Assembly (NCBI GenBank): GCA_039830035.1
Contig: CP140038.1
Span: 310,001 to 374,000 of the forward strand
From: Buchnera aphidicola (Meitanaphis flavogallis)
Lineage (GTDB): Bacteria > Pseudomonadota > Gammaproteobacteria > Enterobacterales > Enterobacteriaceae
Length of the DNA: 64,000 nt
Direction: 5' to 3'
Position 1 is the stretch's first letter, and every line of letters starts with the position of its first letter. Position numbers and translations under genes: made by a program. Positions 18,966-29,288 of the stretch are shown here, one piece after another. The notes below the pieces were generated by a model. That model ran no database searches. It was not told the origin of the DNA and saw nothing but the letters and a program-made list of their open reading frames with translations.

Positions 18966-19658
18966 GTGAAAATATACAAATTAGTTTTAATGCGACACGG
19001 TGAAAGTGAATGGAATAAATTAAATAAATTTACCGGATGGATAGATATAGATTTATCTGAAACTGGGATAGTTGAAGCTGTAAGATCTGCTAAACTATTA
19101 AAATCAAAGGGATTTCAATTTAATTATGCATATACGTCTGTCCTAAAAAGATCTATACATACTCTTTGGACTATCATAAGATATTTAAATCTATCATGGA
19201 TTCCAATAAAAAAATCTTGGCATTTAAATGAACGCCATTACGGGTCTTTACAGGGATTAAATAAAAATGATGTAATTGAAAAATATGGAGAAATACAAGT
19301 GCAACAATGGAGAAGAGGATTTAATATTTCTCCTCCACAAACAAGTATTTCAGAAAGAAAAATTTTAGCATTAGATCCTAAGTATTCTACTATGAATATT
19401 CAAGATATTCCATTATCTGAAAGCTTAAAATCTACATCTAAAAGAGTTATTCCTTTTTGGGAAACATCTATTTTTCCTAATTTTAAGAAAGAATCTAAAA
19501 TTATTATAATAGCTCATGGAAATTCTCTTCGCGCATTAATAAAACATTTAAGTAATATAGACGATCAAGAAGTGATGAATTTAAATATTGCTACTGGTAT
19601 TCCTATGGTATACGAATTTAATAATTATTTTGAACCTATAAAATATTATTATCTATGA
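18966..19658 (+). CDS. gpmA: Phosphoglycerate mutase, 2,3-BPG dependent
   Basis: Interconverts 3- and 2-phosphoglycerate in glycolysis. The active-site histidine motif LMRHGESEWN is at the N-terminus, with YTSVLKRSIHTLW, LNERHYGSLQG, KQWRRGF-like QQWRRGF, and the second histidine in IIAHGNSLRALIKH. The product is 230 residues against 250 in E. coli: it ends after PIKYYYL and lacks the flexible C-terminal tail of about 20 residues. Start is GTG at 18966, with AAGG about 11 bases upstream. Confidence 0.95.
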   Translation: MKIYKLVLMRHGESEWNKLNKFTGWIDIDLSETGIVEAVRSAKLLKSKGFQFNYAYTSVLKRSIHTLWTIIRYLNLSWIPIKKSWHLNERHYGSLQGLNKNDVIEKYGEIQVQQWRRGFNISPPQTSISERKILALDPKYSTMNIQDIPLSESLKSTSKRVIPFWETSIFPNFKKESKIIIIAHGNSLRALIKHLSNIDDQEVMNLNIATGIPMVYEFNNYFEPIKYYYL

Positions 19659-19837
19659 TAATTTGTAATATATTGATATTTTAAACATATAATATATATG
19701 TTCTATCACTGTTATAAAAAAATTAGCAGTAAAATCTATTTTGAATGACATTACATTATAATATTTTAGTTATTAATATTAGTTTAGATATTATATCTTG
19801 ACATACAGTTTATTCAGTAATGATTTTAGAGAATAAT

Positions 19838-20800
19838 ATGATTAAAAAAATTGGTGTACTAACTAGCGGAGGCGATTCTCCAGGAATGAATGCAGCTATT
19901 CGGGGAGTAGTAAGAACTGCATTAAGTAAAAATTTAGACGTGCTTGGAATATACGATGGATATCTTGGATTATATGAAGATAAAATGGTAAATTTAGATC
20001 GATATAGTGTATCTGATATGATTAATAAAGGGGGTACTTTTCTCGGATCTGCTCGTTTTCCTAATTTTTTAAAGGAAAATGTAAGATTGATAGCTATTGA
20101 AAACATGAAAAAACGTAAAATAGATGTTTTAGTAGTAATTGGTGGAGATGGTTCATATATAGGTGCTAAAAAATTAACAGAAATGGGATTTCCTTGTATC
20201 AGTATACCAGGAACTATAGACAATGATGTAGCAGGAACTGATTATACGATTGGATACTTTACAGCATTAGAAACAATAGTAGAAGCAATAGATAGGTTAA
20301 GAGATACATCTTCTTCTCATCAAAGAATTTCTATAGTAGAAGTAATGGGACGAAATTGTGGAGATTTAACTCTGGCTGCAGCTATAGCAGGAGGATGTGA
20401 ATTTATAGTATTACCTGAAATTAATTATATACAAGAAGAATTAATAAAAGAAATTAAAGCGGGAATTAAAAAAGGTAAAAAGCACGCAATAGTAGCTATT
20501 ACTGAATATATTTGTGATGTTGAACAATTAGCCAAACATATCCAAAATGCAACAAAGCGAGAAACGCGAGCAACAATTTTAGGTCACATACAAAGAGGAG
20601 GTGCTCCAGTAGCTTTTGACCGAATTTTGGCTTCTAGAATGGGTGAATATGCTGTAGAATTATTATTACAAGGATATCAAGGTAGATGTATTGGAATTAA
20701 AAATGAAAAAATAGTAAATCATGATATTACCGATGCTCTAAAAAACATGAAAAGACCATTTAAATTTGATTGGTTAGTTACTGCAAAAAAATTATACTAA
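19838..20800 (+). CDS. pfkA: 6-phosphofructokinase I
   Basis: Commits fructose 6-phosphate to glycolysis using ATP. The start at 19838 aligns exactly with E. coli (MIKKIGVLTSGGD) and gives 320 residues, the same length as E. coli; the frame extends back to 19820 but without support. Motifs: ATP loop SGGDSPGMNAA (10-20), GGDGSYIGA, catalytic aspartate in PGTIDNDV, DTSSSHQRISIVEVMGR and ERETRAT-like KRETRATILGHIQRGG (effector and substrate arginines). Confidence 0.97.
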   Translation: MIKKIGVLTSGGDSPGMNAAIRGVVRTALSKNLDVLGIYDGYLGLYEDKMVNLDRYSVSDMINKGGTFLGSARFPNFLKENVRLIAIENMKKRKIDVLVVIGGDGSYIGAKKLTEMGFPCISIPGTIDNDVAGTDYTIGYFTALETIVEAIDRLRDTSSSHQRISIVEVMGRNCGDLTLAAAIAGGCEFIVLPEINYIQEELIKEIKAGIKKGKKHAIVAITEYICDVEQLAKHIQNATKRETRATILGHIQRGGAPVAFDRILASRMGEYAVELLLQGYQGRCIGIKNEKIVNHDITDALKNMKRPFKFDWLVTAKKLY

Positions 20801-20896
20801 CCAAAATAAATTGTACCTTGTTATCTATGTTCTTATTAATTTTAAGATTATTAAAGTTAAAATTTTAATTTAATCCTATACCAAAGGAATTTTCGC

Positions 20897-21684
20897 ATGA
20901 GTAATAAAAAAAAATTGTATTATGGATACAATGTATTTTTGAATTTCTTGGTACAGGATTAATAACGTTGCTTAGTTATAGCTATGTTATATCGCTAAAA
21001 TTAACAAATGAATTTGACCATTCATGGAAAATTAGTGTTGTATTAGGATTAAGCACTTGTATAGCAATATATATTAGTATATTTATATCTGGTGCGCATC
21101 TAAATCCAATTATTACTTTATTGTTTTTTTTATTTTTTAATTTTAATCCCAAAAAGGTTATTCCTTATATTACATCTCAAATATTTGGTTCTTTTTTTTC
21201 TTCAATGTTAGTATATGAATGGTATTATCACTTATTAATACACTTTAAGAAAAAAAAAATTATAAGAGGTAATTTAGATAGTTTAGAATTAACTTCTATT
21301 TTTTCTTTTTTTCCAAATAATAAAATAAATATAGTACAACTTTTTGCAATAGAAATTGTTGTTTCTTGCATATTTATATTTATAATTTTAATTTTAAACG
21401 ATAGTAAACGAAGTTTTTTCGTTAAGATGATTATTTCTCCTATATTAATAGGCATATTAGTGTTTATAATTGATTTTTGTATTTCTCCAATAACTAATTT
21501 TACATTAAATCCTGCACACGATATTGGATCTCGTATATTTATTTTTTTATCTGAATGGGAGAAAATAACATTTACGAGTGGATTAAATATGATTTATTTC
21601 TTTGTTCCTATATTTGGGACAATTATAGGATCAATCATGTCTTTTTATATTTATACGTATATTAAAAAATTGAATTTTTTATGA
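20897..21684 (+). CDS. glpF: Glycerol facilitator, interrupted by a one-base deletion in an A9 run; altered pore residues
   Basis: Aquaglyceroporin of the inner membrane. AAAGGAA lies 8 bases before the ATG at 20897. The frame then meets a run of nine A (20906-20914); with ten A it reads MSNKKKIVLWIQCIFEFLGTG and continues unbroken to the TGA at 21682-21684 (262 residues, E. coli 281). Without correction the first codons end at TAA within 22 codons, and an internal start at 20968 would lose the first membrane helix. Six membrane spans and both half-helices are recognisable. The first NPA box is NPI (SGAHLNPII), the second is NPAH instead of NPAR, and the tryptophan of the glycerol filter (W48 in E. 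coli) is L. Transport specificity may be changed or the protein may be decaying. Confidence 0.88.
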
Positions 21685-21709
21685 ATAATTAATTTCAAAA
21701 AATACAGAT

Positions 21710-22474
21710 TCATTCCATAATAGAAATTATGGTTAATATTTTTAAAAAACGATGCAAAGTTAATGCCGCTGAACCTATTAAAAAACCATCAATTTCAGTA
21801 ATACTACATAATTCTTTAATATTATTTTCGTCTACAGAACCACCATATTGAATCAAAAATTCCTTCTCATTTACATTTTGATTTTTTATAATATAATTTT
21901 TTATAAAAGAACATGTATTTTTTATAAAACAAAGTGATGGAATTTGTCCTGATCCAATAGCCCAAATAGGTTCATAAGCTATAATTGTATTACAAAAAGC
22001 TTTTTTACCTAACAAATGAAAAATAACATCTATTTGATTCTTACATATTTGTTGTGTCATACCAGAATTGTAATCTTCTTTAGTTTCTCCAATACATAAT
22101 ATTGGAATTAGTTTAGCATCCTTTATAATTTTAAATTTTTTTGCAATTAATAAATCATTCTCTTTATGATATAATTTTCTTTCAGAATGTCCAATAATAA
22201 TATATTCAACATGTACGTCTTTCAACATATCAATTGAAATTTCTCCAGTAAAAGCCCCGTTTAAATGTACATCAACGTTTTGTGCTCCTACTATAATGTT
22301 TGTATTCATAACAATGTTGTGTGTTTGATGTAAATATGTAAAAGGGGGAAAAATAATTAATTTTGACGCTATTTTATGTATTTTTACAAAATCAACTATA
22401 GGTTTTAATAAACTTTGGAGTAAAGCTGTACTTCCGTTAAGTTTCCAGTTAGCTGCAATTATTTTTTTGGTCAT
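21710..22474 (-). CDS. tpiA: Triosephosphate isomerase
   Basis: Interconverts dihydroxyacetone phosphate and glyceraldehyde 3-phosphate. The ATG at 22474 gives MTKKIIAANWKLNGS, aligned with the E. coli start and 254 residues long (E. coli 255); longer frames to 22498 start at a TTG and are not supported. Catalytic residues are K11 in NWKLNG, H96 in GHSERK and E168 in AYEPIWAIG; the phosphate loop is QYGGSVDENN. It faces glpF with only 25 bases between the stops. Confidence 0.97.
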   Translation of the reverse strand: MTKKIIAANWKLNGSTALLQSLLKPIVDFVKIHKIASKLIIFPPFTYLHQTHNIVMNTNIIVGAQNVDVHLNGAFTGEISIDMLKDVHVEYIIIGHSERKLYHKENDLLIAKKFKIIKDAKLIPILCIGETKEDYNSGMTQQICKNQIDVIFHLLGKKAFCNTIIAYEPIWAIGSGQIPSLCFIKNTCSFIKNYIIKNQNVNEKEFLIQYGGSVDENNIKELCSITEIDGFLIGSAALTLHRFLKILTIISIME

Positions 22475-22811
22475 GATCATATCTCGTATAAAAGACAACT
22501 AAGTTACTAATTAAATATTGTAAGTTAGTAACTTAGTATTAAGTTTCGTAATTTATAATTATTAAATTATATCTGTAATAATTTCAAAATTTTAAGCCTA
22601 TAAAATTTTGAAAATATAATTTTTTTTACATATGTCGAATTAAAAAATTGTCTTCAGCACATCTTAACTAAATAAAAAATAAAAAATTAAATATGCTAAT
22701 TGGAATTTTAATAAAAACAATAATATTTTGCGTACTTACTATAAAAAACTTAAATTACATTATAAATAATATAAATGTACTTAATTAAAATTATAAAAAT
22801 ATTTCGTTAAT
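22475..22811. other. 337-base spacer upstream of tpiA, downstream of rpsA
   Basis: In E. coli, ihfB directly follows rpsA, and I recall it there in pea-aphid Buchnera as well. No IHF-beta frame is seen here on either strand. This stretch carries the tpiA promoter and probably the decayed ihfB. Confidence 0.55.
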
Positions 22812-24488
22812 CTACATTTTTGCAGCTTTGAATGCTTCAGTCATAGCATTTGAAAAATCTTTTTCATCTTTCTTTTTATCTTGTTTTTCAATACCTTCTT
22901 TTTTATTTAAACATTCGGATATTATAGCAGACAAAAAAATAGTTTTATTTTTTCGATCTATACTATTTATTTTTACATCTACTTGTTTCTCAATAATGAA
23001 GTTTTTAAAAACCGATGAAATATTAGTGTCTACAAAAGGTAGTTCTGGTATTTTTATATATCCTTCAATAAATTCAGCTAGTTGAATGACAATAATTTTA
23101 TCATCTATTTTTTTAACAATTCCAGATACTATCTGCCCTTTTTTATGATCAGAAATATATTGAACAAATGGATCTTCTTCTAATTGTTTGATACCTAAAG
23201 AAATACGTTCTCTTTCAGGGTCAACTTGTAATACTATCACTGAAATTTCATCACCTTTTTTATATTTTTTGACTGCTTCTTCTCCTGATAATATCCAAGA
23301 TATATCAGATAAATGTACTAATCCATCAATCCCACCATGTAATCCAATAAAAATTCCAAAATCAGTAATAGATTTTATTTTTCCTTGTACACGATTTCCC
23401 TTACTGTTTAATTTTGAAAACTCTTTCCATGGATTAATTTTACATTGTTTTAACCCCAAAGAAATACGCCTTTTTTCTTCATCAATATCTAATACCATTA
23501 CTTCTACAATAAGATTGACATGTACTACTTTAGAAGGATGAATATTTTTATTAGTCCAATCCATTTCTGATACGTGAACTAAACCCTCCACCCCTTCTTC
23601 GATTTCTACAAAACATCCATAATCTGTTAAATTTGTGACTTTTCCAGTTAATTTCGAACCTTCAGGATATCTTTTTGAAATGTTTGTCCATGGATCTTCA
23701 CCTAATTGCTTTAATCCTAACGAAACTCGCGTTTTTTCTCGGTCAAACTTTAGTATTTTTACCTTTATTTCATCACCTATATTAACAATTTCACTAGGAT
23801 GTTTTACTCTTTTCCATGCCATATCTGTAATATGCAGTAGTCCATCTACTCCACCTAAATCTACAAAAGCACCATAATCAGTAAGATTTTTTACTATCCC
23901 TTTAGATTCCATACCTTCTTGCAACGTTTCAAGCAATAAATTACGTTCTATGTTATTTTCTGATTCAATTACTGCTCTACGAGATACAACAACATTATTA
24001 CGTTTTTTATCTAATTTAATAACTTTAAACTCTAATTCTTTTCCTTCTAGATGATTAGTTTCTCGAATAGGACGAACATCTACTAGAGAACCAGGCAAAA
24101 ATGCTCGAATTTCATCTAATTCTACAGTAAAACCTCCTTTTACTTTTCCATTAATTACCCCAAGAACTATGTTAGAATCTTTGTACGCTTTTTCTAAAGT
24201 TAACCATGCTTCATGACGCTTAGCTTTTTCACGAGACAATAATGTTTCTCCAAATCCATCTTCAATGGCATCTAGAGCAACATCAACTTGATCTCCTATT
24301 TTAATTTCTATATCGCCTTTAACGTTTTTAAATTGTTCTATAGGAATAGTAGATTCAGATTTTAATCCAGCATCAACTAATACAGTATCCTTATTTATAT
24401 CGATAATGATACCTTGAATAATTGATCCTGGTTTTGTTTCAATAGTTTTTAAGGATTCTTTAAACAATTGAGAAAAGGATTCAGTCAT
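22812..24488 (-). CDS. rpsA: 30S ribosomal protein S1
   Basis: S1 binds mRNA leaders and unfolds them at the ribosome. The 558-residue product (E. coli 557) contains six S1 repeats; clear cores are GAFVDLGGVDGLLHITDMAW, GCFVEIEEGVEGLVHVSEMDW and GIFIGLHGGIDGLVHLSDISW in repeats 3 to 5. The N-terminal ribosome-binding region MTESFSQLFKESLKTIE is conserved. It follows cmk in the same direction with a 129-base gap, the conserved cmk-rpsA order. Confidence 0.97.
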   Translation of the reverse strand: MTESFSQLFKESLKTIETKPGSIIQGIIIDINKDTVLVDAGLKSESTIPIEQFKNVKGDIEIKIGDQVDVALDAIEDGFGETLLSREKAKRHEAWLTLEKAYKDSNIVLGVINGKVKGGFTVELDEIRAFLPGSLVDVRPIRETNHLEGKELEFKVIKLDKKRNNVVVSRRAVIESENNIERNLLLETLQEGMESKGIVKNLTDYGAFVDLGGVDGLLHITDMAWKRVKHPSEIVNIGDEIKVKILKFDREKTRVSLGLKQLGEDPWTNISKRYPEGSKLTGKVTNLTDYGCFVEIEEGVEGLVHVSEMDWTNKNIHPSKVVHVNLIVEVMVLDIDEEKRRISLGLKQCKINPWKEFSKLNSKGNRVQGKIKSITDFGIFIGLHGGIDGLVHLSDISWILSGEEAVKKYKKGDEISVIVLQVDPERERISLGIKQLEEDPFVQYISDHKKGQIVSGIVKKIDDKIIVIQLAEFIEGYIKIPELPFVDTNISSVFKNFIIEKQVDVKINSIDRKNKTIFLSAIISECLNKKEGIEKQDKKKDEKDFSNAMTEAFKAAKM

Positions 24489-24617
24489 ATTGATGACCTT
24501 AAATTGTGATTAAAACATCTATTATTAACATCATGTATAATAGTATTTATTTTGTGAATTCTATGATAGTCTTTACCATAAATTGTTTTTAAAATTTAGT
24601 ACTTTTATTAATATCTT

Positions 24618-25277
24618 TTATATTTTTATATATTGCATACACACATTAACGACCTGTTGAAAATTCATATCAGTTGAATCTATTATGATAGCATTTTTTT
24701 CTGGAACTAAAGGTGATATTGCTCTATTATAGTCACGATAATCTCGTTTTTCCATCATAACAAGTACTTTGTTAAAATCTGTTTCTATTCCTTGTTTTGT
24801 TAAATATTGTAACCGTCGTTGTACTCTAACATTTAAGTTAGCTTTTAAAAAAAATTTAACACAAGCATCAGGAAAAATAACAGTACCCATATCTCTTCCA
24901 TCAGCTACTAAACCTGGAAATCGACGAAATAATCGCTGTTGAAATAAAAGATATTTTCTAATATATGAAATGCTAGCTAATTTAGAAGCAATATTTCCTA
25001 TTGTTTCTGTATCCATTTGATTTAAAATATTTAATTTTTTATTGTCGTTTTTAAAATTTTTGTTGTTTATAATATTAAAAAAATTTAAAGATCGTAATAA
25101 AAAAATTAAATCTTTTTTTTTATATTTTTCGTTCGAAACTATCGATGCTAAACATCTATATATCAATCCAGATTCTAAAATGTTCCAATTTAATTTTTCA
25201 GCTATTTTTCTGCATAATTTACTTTTTCCTGATCCACTAGGACCATCTATAGTAATAACAGAAATACATTGTTTCAT
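24618..25277 (-). CDS. cmk: Cytidylate kinase
   Basis: Phosphorylates CMP and dCMP with ATP. The ATG at 25277 gives MKQCISVITIDGPSGSGK, aligned with E. coli, and 219 residues (E. coli 227); AAGG lies about 10 bases upstream. The frame extends to 25358 but that part has no counterpart. Motifs: P-loop DGPSGSGKS, ESGLIYR, the CMP loop VADGRDMGTVIFPDA and the lid KRDYRDYNRAISPL. A T9 run near 25108-25116 on the plus strand stays in frame. Confidence 0.96.
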   Translation of the reverse strand: MKQCISVITIDGPSGSGKSKLCRKIAEKLNWNILESGLIYRCLASIVSNEKYKKKDLIFLLRSLNFFNIINNKNFKNDNKKLNILNQMDTETIGNIASKLASISYIRKYLLFQQRLFRRFPGLVADGRDMGTVIFPDACVKFFLKANLNVRVQRRLQYLTKQGIETDFNKVLVMMEKRDYRDYNRAISPLVPEKNAIIIDSTDMNFQQVVNVCMQYIKI

Positions 25278-25418
25278 GAAAAACCTTAATTTACAATTCA
25301 AATCATAATGTGGGTAGTATTTGTTATATTTTAAAATTAATGTTAAGATTATATACAATGTACAGTTAAATTTATTTATATGAGATGCAAATTTTATATA
25401 TATAGAAATATTTGTATT

Positions 25419-26699
25419 TTAGAAACTAATATATTCTAATTCTCGAAAATAATTTGGAAATGTTTTATTTACACAACTTGGATTTAATAAAGTTACTTTT
25501 TCATTAGACAGCGCTATTAAAGAAAAACACATAGCCATTCTATGATCATTATAAGTATTAATGTTAGCATGAAGAAATTTTTTTGGTGGAGAAATATGAA
25601 TGTAATCATTCCCTTCTTTTATTATAGCTCCTATTTTTCTTAATTCTATAGACATTGCAGACAATCTATCAGTTTCTTTTACTCTCCAATTATAGATATT
25701 TCTAATAATAGTATCTCCGATAGAAAATAAAGCAACCATAGCAATAGTCATAGCTGAATCGGGTATATCATTCATATCTAAGTCCACTCCGTGTAACTTT
25801 CCCTTTCTACAACAAATGAAATTATTTCCTATGGTGATAAACGCACCCATTTTTTTTAATATTTTTGCAAATTTTATGTCTCCTTGAATACTGTTTAAAC
25901 CCACACCAGTAACACATACCGATCCTCCTTTAATAGCAGCAGACGCTAAAAAATAAGAAGCAGAAGAAGCATCTCCTTCTATGAAATAGTTTCCTGGCGA
26001 CTGATATCGTTGACGACCTTGAATATAAAAGCAGCTATAGGATTCATTAATTATGTTGATTCCAAATATTCTTATTAATTTAAGAGTCATATCTATATAT
26101 GGCTTAGATACTAATTGTCCTAGTATTATAATTTTAGAATCTAAAGTAGCAAGAGGAGCTGCAATAAGCAAAGATGTTAAAAATTGACTAGAAATTGATC
26201 CATCAAGAGTTATATTTCCTCCAGAAAATCCTCCTTTTATGTAAATCGGTGGATAACCTTCTGTTTCGCAATATTGAATATCCGAACCTCCACTTTGCAA
26301 AGCATCAACTAAATGTTTTATAGGTCTTTCTTTCATTCTTTTGTCACCTGTTAAAAATACGCTATTTTTATTTAATGACAATACTGCTGTTAAAGGCCTC
26401 ATAGCAGTTCCTGCATTACCTAAAAATAACGATAATTTTTTATCTACATACAGTGACTGAAGTTGTCCTTTAATTGCACATATAGTTTTATTTTCAGATA
26501 AGGTCCAATGGATCCCAAACATTTTTAATGCATCTAACATACATTTGGTATCATCACTATATAAAAAATTATGTAAATAAGTGATACCTTCTGACATAGC
26601 TGATAACAATAGTACTCGATTAGAAATACTTTTTGATCCTGGTAAATTCACAGTTCCATTGATAGATGAAATTGGATTAAGCGTTATGCGATCTTGCAT
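25419..26699 (-). CDS. aroA: 5-enolpyruvylshikimate-3-phosphate synthase
   Basis: Sixth step of the shikimate pathway, needed for the aromatic amino acids Buchnera supplies to aphids. The 426-residue product (E. coli 427) has LPGSKSISNRVLLLSAM, LFLGNAGTAMRPL, GDKRMKERPI, SSQFLTSLL, DIPDSAMTIA and YNDHRMAMCFSL, which together form the active site of the class I enzyme. It is 83 bases downstream of serC in the same direction, the conserved serC-aroA pair. Confidence 0.97.
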   Translation of the reverse strand: MQDRITLNPISSINGTVNLPGSKSISNRVLLLSAMSEGITYLHNFLYSDDTKCMLDALKMFGIHWTLSENKTICAIKGQLQSLYVDKKLSLFLGNAGTAMRPLTAVLSLNKNSVFLTGDKRMKERPIKHLVDALQSGGSDIQYCETEGYPPIYIKGGFSGGNITLDGSISSQFLTSLLIAAPLATLDSKIIILGQLVSKPYIDMTLKLIRIFGINIINESYSCFYIQGRQRYQSPGNYFIEGDASSASYFLASAAIKGGSVCVTGVGLNSIQGDIKFAKILKKMGAFITIGNNFICCRKGKLHGVDLDMNDIPDSAMTIAMVALFSIGDTIIRNIYNWRVKETDRLSAMSIELRKIGAIIKEGNDYIHISPPKKFLHANINTYNDHRMAMCFSLIALSNEKVTLLNPSCVNKTFPNYFRELEYISF

Positions 26700-26782
26700 T
26701 ATGAATCTCTCTAAAAATAGTTATTATATTAACCCAAAAAATACACGATAATATTTCCTACTATTTTGAAAAGGTTATTAAA

Positions 26783-27883
26783 TTATCTATATTTTTGTTC
26801 AAAAATTTTCATAAATTTTATTAGTTTTAGTACACCCTCTATAGGCATAGCATTATAAATAGAAGCCCGTAATCCACCAATCACATTGTGTCCATTTAAA
26901 TAGTGCAATCCAAAATCATAAGATTCTCTTAAAAATGGTATAAGAAAATTATTATTTGCAATAGTAAACGTAATATTCATAACAGAACGATTATGATTAA
27001 CTATGTTATTAACATAAAAATCAGTACTATCTATCATTTCATATAACAAATTAGCTTTATTTTGATTATATTTTTGTATAACTTTCAATCCACCCAAGTT
27101 TTTTATCCATTTTAAAACTAAATTAGACATATATAAAGAAAACGTAGAAGGTGTATTAAACATTGAATTGTTTTCAGACAATATTTTATAATTTAAAATA
27201 GATGGACATATACTTTTTACCTTTTTTAATAAATCTTGGCGTATAATAACTATTGTTATTCCAGATGGACCTATATTTTTTTGTGCACTAGCATAGATGA
27301 CACCGTATCGTTCAATATTTATAATTCGGGAAAACAGAGTGGATGAAAAATCACCTACTACAATGATGTTGTCATTAAAATCTGGTTCTTCATGAATGGC
27401 TATTCCTTCAATCGTTTCGTTAGGACAATAATGTAAATAAGCACTTTTAAGATTTATATTCCAATTATTTATAGAAGATATGTAGTGATTTTTATTAGAA
27501 ACTTTTCTAACATTAATAATATTAGGAATACAATATTTTTTACTTTCTAATGCTGCATTATATGACCAATATCCGCTATTAATGTAATCTGGATTTGTTT
27601 TATTTCCAAGTAAGTTTATTGGTATAGCTGAAAATTGTCCTCTTGCTCCGCCATGACAGAACAATACTTTATAATACTTGGGAACATTCAGTAATGTTCG
27701 CAAATTATATTCTAGCTCTTCTAATATTAATATGAATTCTTTACTTCTGTGACTGATTTCTATGACAGATTTTCCAGAATCATTCCAATTGCATAACTCT
27801 AATTGTGCTTTTTTTAACACCTCTTTAGGTAGCATAGAAGGACCTGCACTAAAATTGTAAACTATATTTTTATTTTTATCCAT
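26783..27883 (-). CDS. serC: Phosphoserine aminotransferase
   Basis: PLP aminotransferase making 3-phosphoserine; it can also act in pyridoxal synthesis. The 366-residue product (E. coli 362) shows NFSAGPSMLP at the N-terminus, FCHGGARGQFSAIP, VVGDFSSTLFSR and the PLP lysine in SAQKNIGPSG; the C-terminal LRASIYNAMP is conserved. Together with aroA and serS it forms a collinear minus-strand series as in E. coli. Confidence 0.97.
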   Translation of the reverse strand: MDKNKNIVYNFSAGPSMLPKEVLKKAQLELCNWNDSGKSVIEISHRSKEFILILEELEYNLRTLLNVPKYYKVLFCHGGARGQFSAIPINLLGNKTNPDYINSGYWSYNAALESKKYCIPNIINVRKVSNKNHYISSINNWNINLKSAYLHYCPNETIEGIAIHEEPDFNDNIIVVGDFSSTLFSRIINIERYGVIYASAQKNIGPSGITIVIIRQDLLKKVKSICPSILNYKILSENNSMFNTPSTFSLYMSNLVLKWIKNLGGLKVIQKYNQNKANLLYEMIDSTDFYVNNIVNHNRSVMNITFTIANNNFLIPFLRESYDFGLHYLNGHNVIGGLRASIYNAMPIEGVLKLIKFMKIFEQKYR

Positions 27884-27995
27884 AAGTTAATCCAATGATA
27901 TTAAATTCTGATGTTCCGTGAATTAAATTTTAACATTAATAAACTCTCATAATACATGCTTAAATTTTTTATAATACAACAAGTGTTATATATTT

Positions 27996-29288
27996 TTATA
28001 AAAACTTTAATCCTCTCATATAATTTTTTTGTAATATTTTAGGTATCTCTATACGACCGTCAGAGCACTGGTAGTTTTCTAAAATAGCAGCTAATGTTCT
28101 ACCAATAGCTAATCCTGATCCATTAATAGTATGTAAAAAATAGTTTTTATTATTAATATTTGAACGAAATTTGGCATATATACGACGTGCTTGAAAATCT
28201 AACATATTAGAACATGAAGATACTTCACGATAAGAATTTTGAGATGGAAACCATGCTTCTAAATCATAGGTTTTTGCAGATGAGAAACTTAAGTCTCCCG
28301 AACACAATAGCATTTTACGATATGGTAATTCTAATAAGGTTAAAATTTTTTCTGCATGTAATGTTAATTCTTCCAATTTTTCCATAGAACTATTTGGATG
28401 CACAATTTGAACAATTTCTACTTTTTCAAATTGATGCATTCTAATTAATCCCCTAGTATCACGTCCATATGAAGAAGATTCTGAACGAAAGCAGGGAGTA
28501 TTAGCCACCAGCATTATGGGAAGTTTGTCTTCTGAAAGTACACAATTTCGAAATAAATTAGTTAATGGAACTTCTGCCGTGGGTATTAGTACATAATTAT
28601 TATCTTTTATTTTTTCAGGAGATAACTGAGTATAAAATAAATCCGTACTAAATTTTGGCAATTGTCCTGTCCCATACATACTAGATTTAGATACTAAATA
28701 AGGCACATAAGTTTCTAAATATTTGTGTTGTACAGTATGTACATCCATCATAAATTGTCCTAATGCACGATGCAATAAAGCAATATTACCTTTCATAACA
28801 ACGAATCTAGATCCAGATATTTTTGCTGATGATACCCAATCAAAACCATCTATTTTGTTTCCTAATTCAACGTGATCTTTAGCTTGAAAAGAAAAACTTC
28901 GTATGTATCCCCAACGGTATATTTCTTGATTGTATTCGCTGTTGCGTCCATTTGGGGTAAAATCATCAGGAATATTGGGAATATAAGTTAAAAAAATATG
29001 TATTTTTTCCAAAACTTTTTTTAGTTTTTGTTTTATATGAAATAATTCTTTAACAATTATTTTTGCTTTATTTTTAAGATCAGAAAAATCTTTATCAATA
29101 TCATGATTATTTTTTATAAGATTAGAAATAATATTGTGTTCTGATTGGAGGTTTTCAGTTTTTATCTGTAATGATCTTCTTTTTTTTTCTAAAGCAATAA
29201 ACAATTCTTTATCTAATGAAAATCCCTTTCTTGCTAATTTTTGTGCAATAGGATTAATATCGTTTCTTAATAGTTTAATATTTAGCAT
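27996..29288 (-). CDS. serS: Seryl-tRNA synthetase
   Basis: Class II synthetase charging tRNA-Ser. The length, 430 residues, equals E. coli. The N-terminal coiled-coil arm (about 25-110) is present, followed by motif 2 FRSESSSYGRDTRGLIRMHQFEKVE and motif 3 NGSGLAIGRTLAAILEN near the end. One of its substrates, tRNA-Ser(UGA), is in this window and carries A instead of the usual G at the discriminator position. Confidence 0.97.
   Translation of the reverse strand: MLNIKLLRNDINPIAQKLARKGFSLDKELFIALEKKRRSLQIKTENLQSEHNIISNLIKNNHDIDKDFSDLKNKAKIIVKELFHIKQKLKKVLEKIHIFLTYIPNIPDDFTPNGRNSEYNQEIYRWGYIRSFSFQAKDHVELGNKIDGFDWVSSAKISGSRFVVMKGNIALLHRALGQFMMDVHTVQHKYLETYVPYLVSKSSMYGTGQLPKFSTDLFYTQLSPEKIKDNNYVLIPTAEVPLTNLFRNCVLSEDKLPIMLVANTPCFRSESSSYGRDTRGLIRMHQFEKVEIVQIVHPNSSMEKLEELTLHAEKILTLLELPYRKMLLCSGDLSFSSAKTYDLEAWFPSQNSYREVSSCSNMLDFQARRIYAKFRSNINNKNYFLHTINGSGLAIGRTLAAILENYQCSDGRIEIPKILQKNYMRGLKFL

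Noticed and set aside
22828..23877. Several plus-strand frames opposite rpsA
   Set aside because: Antisense shadows of the S1 repeats; rpsA is full length and conserved.
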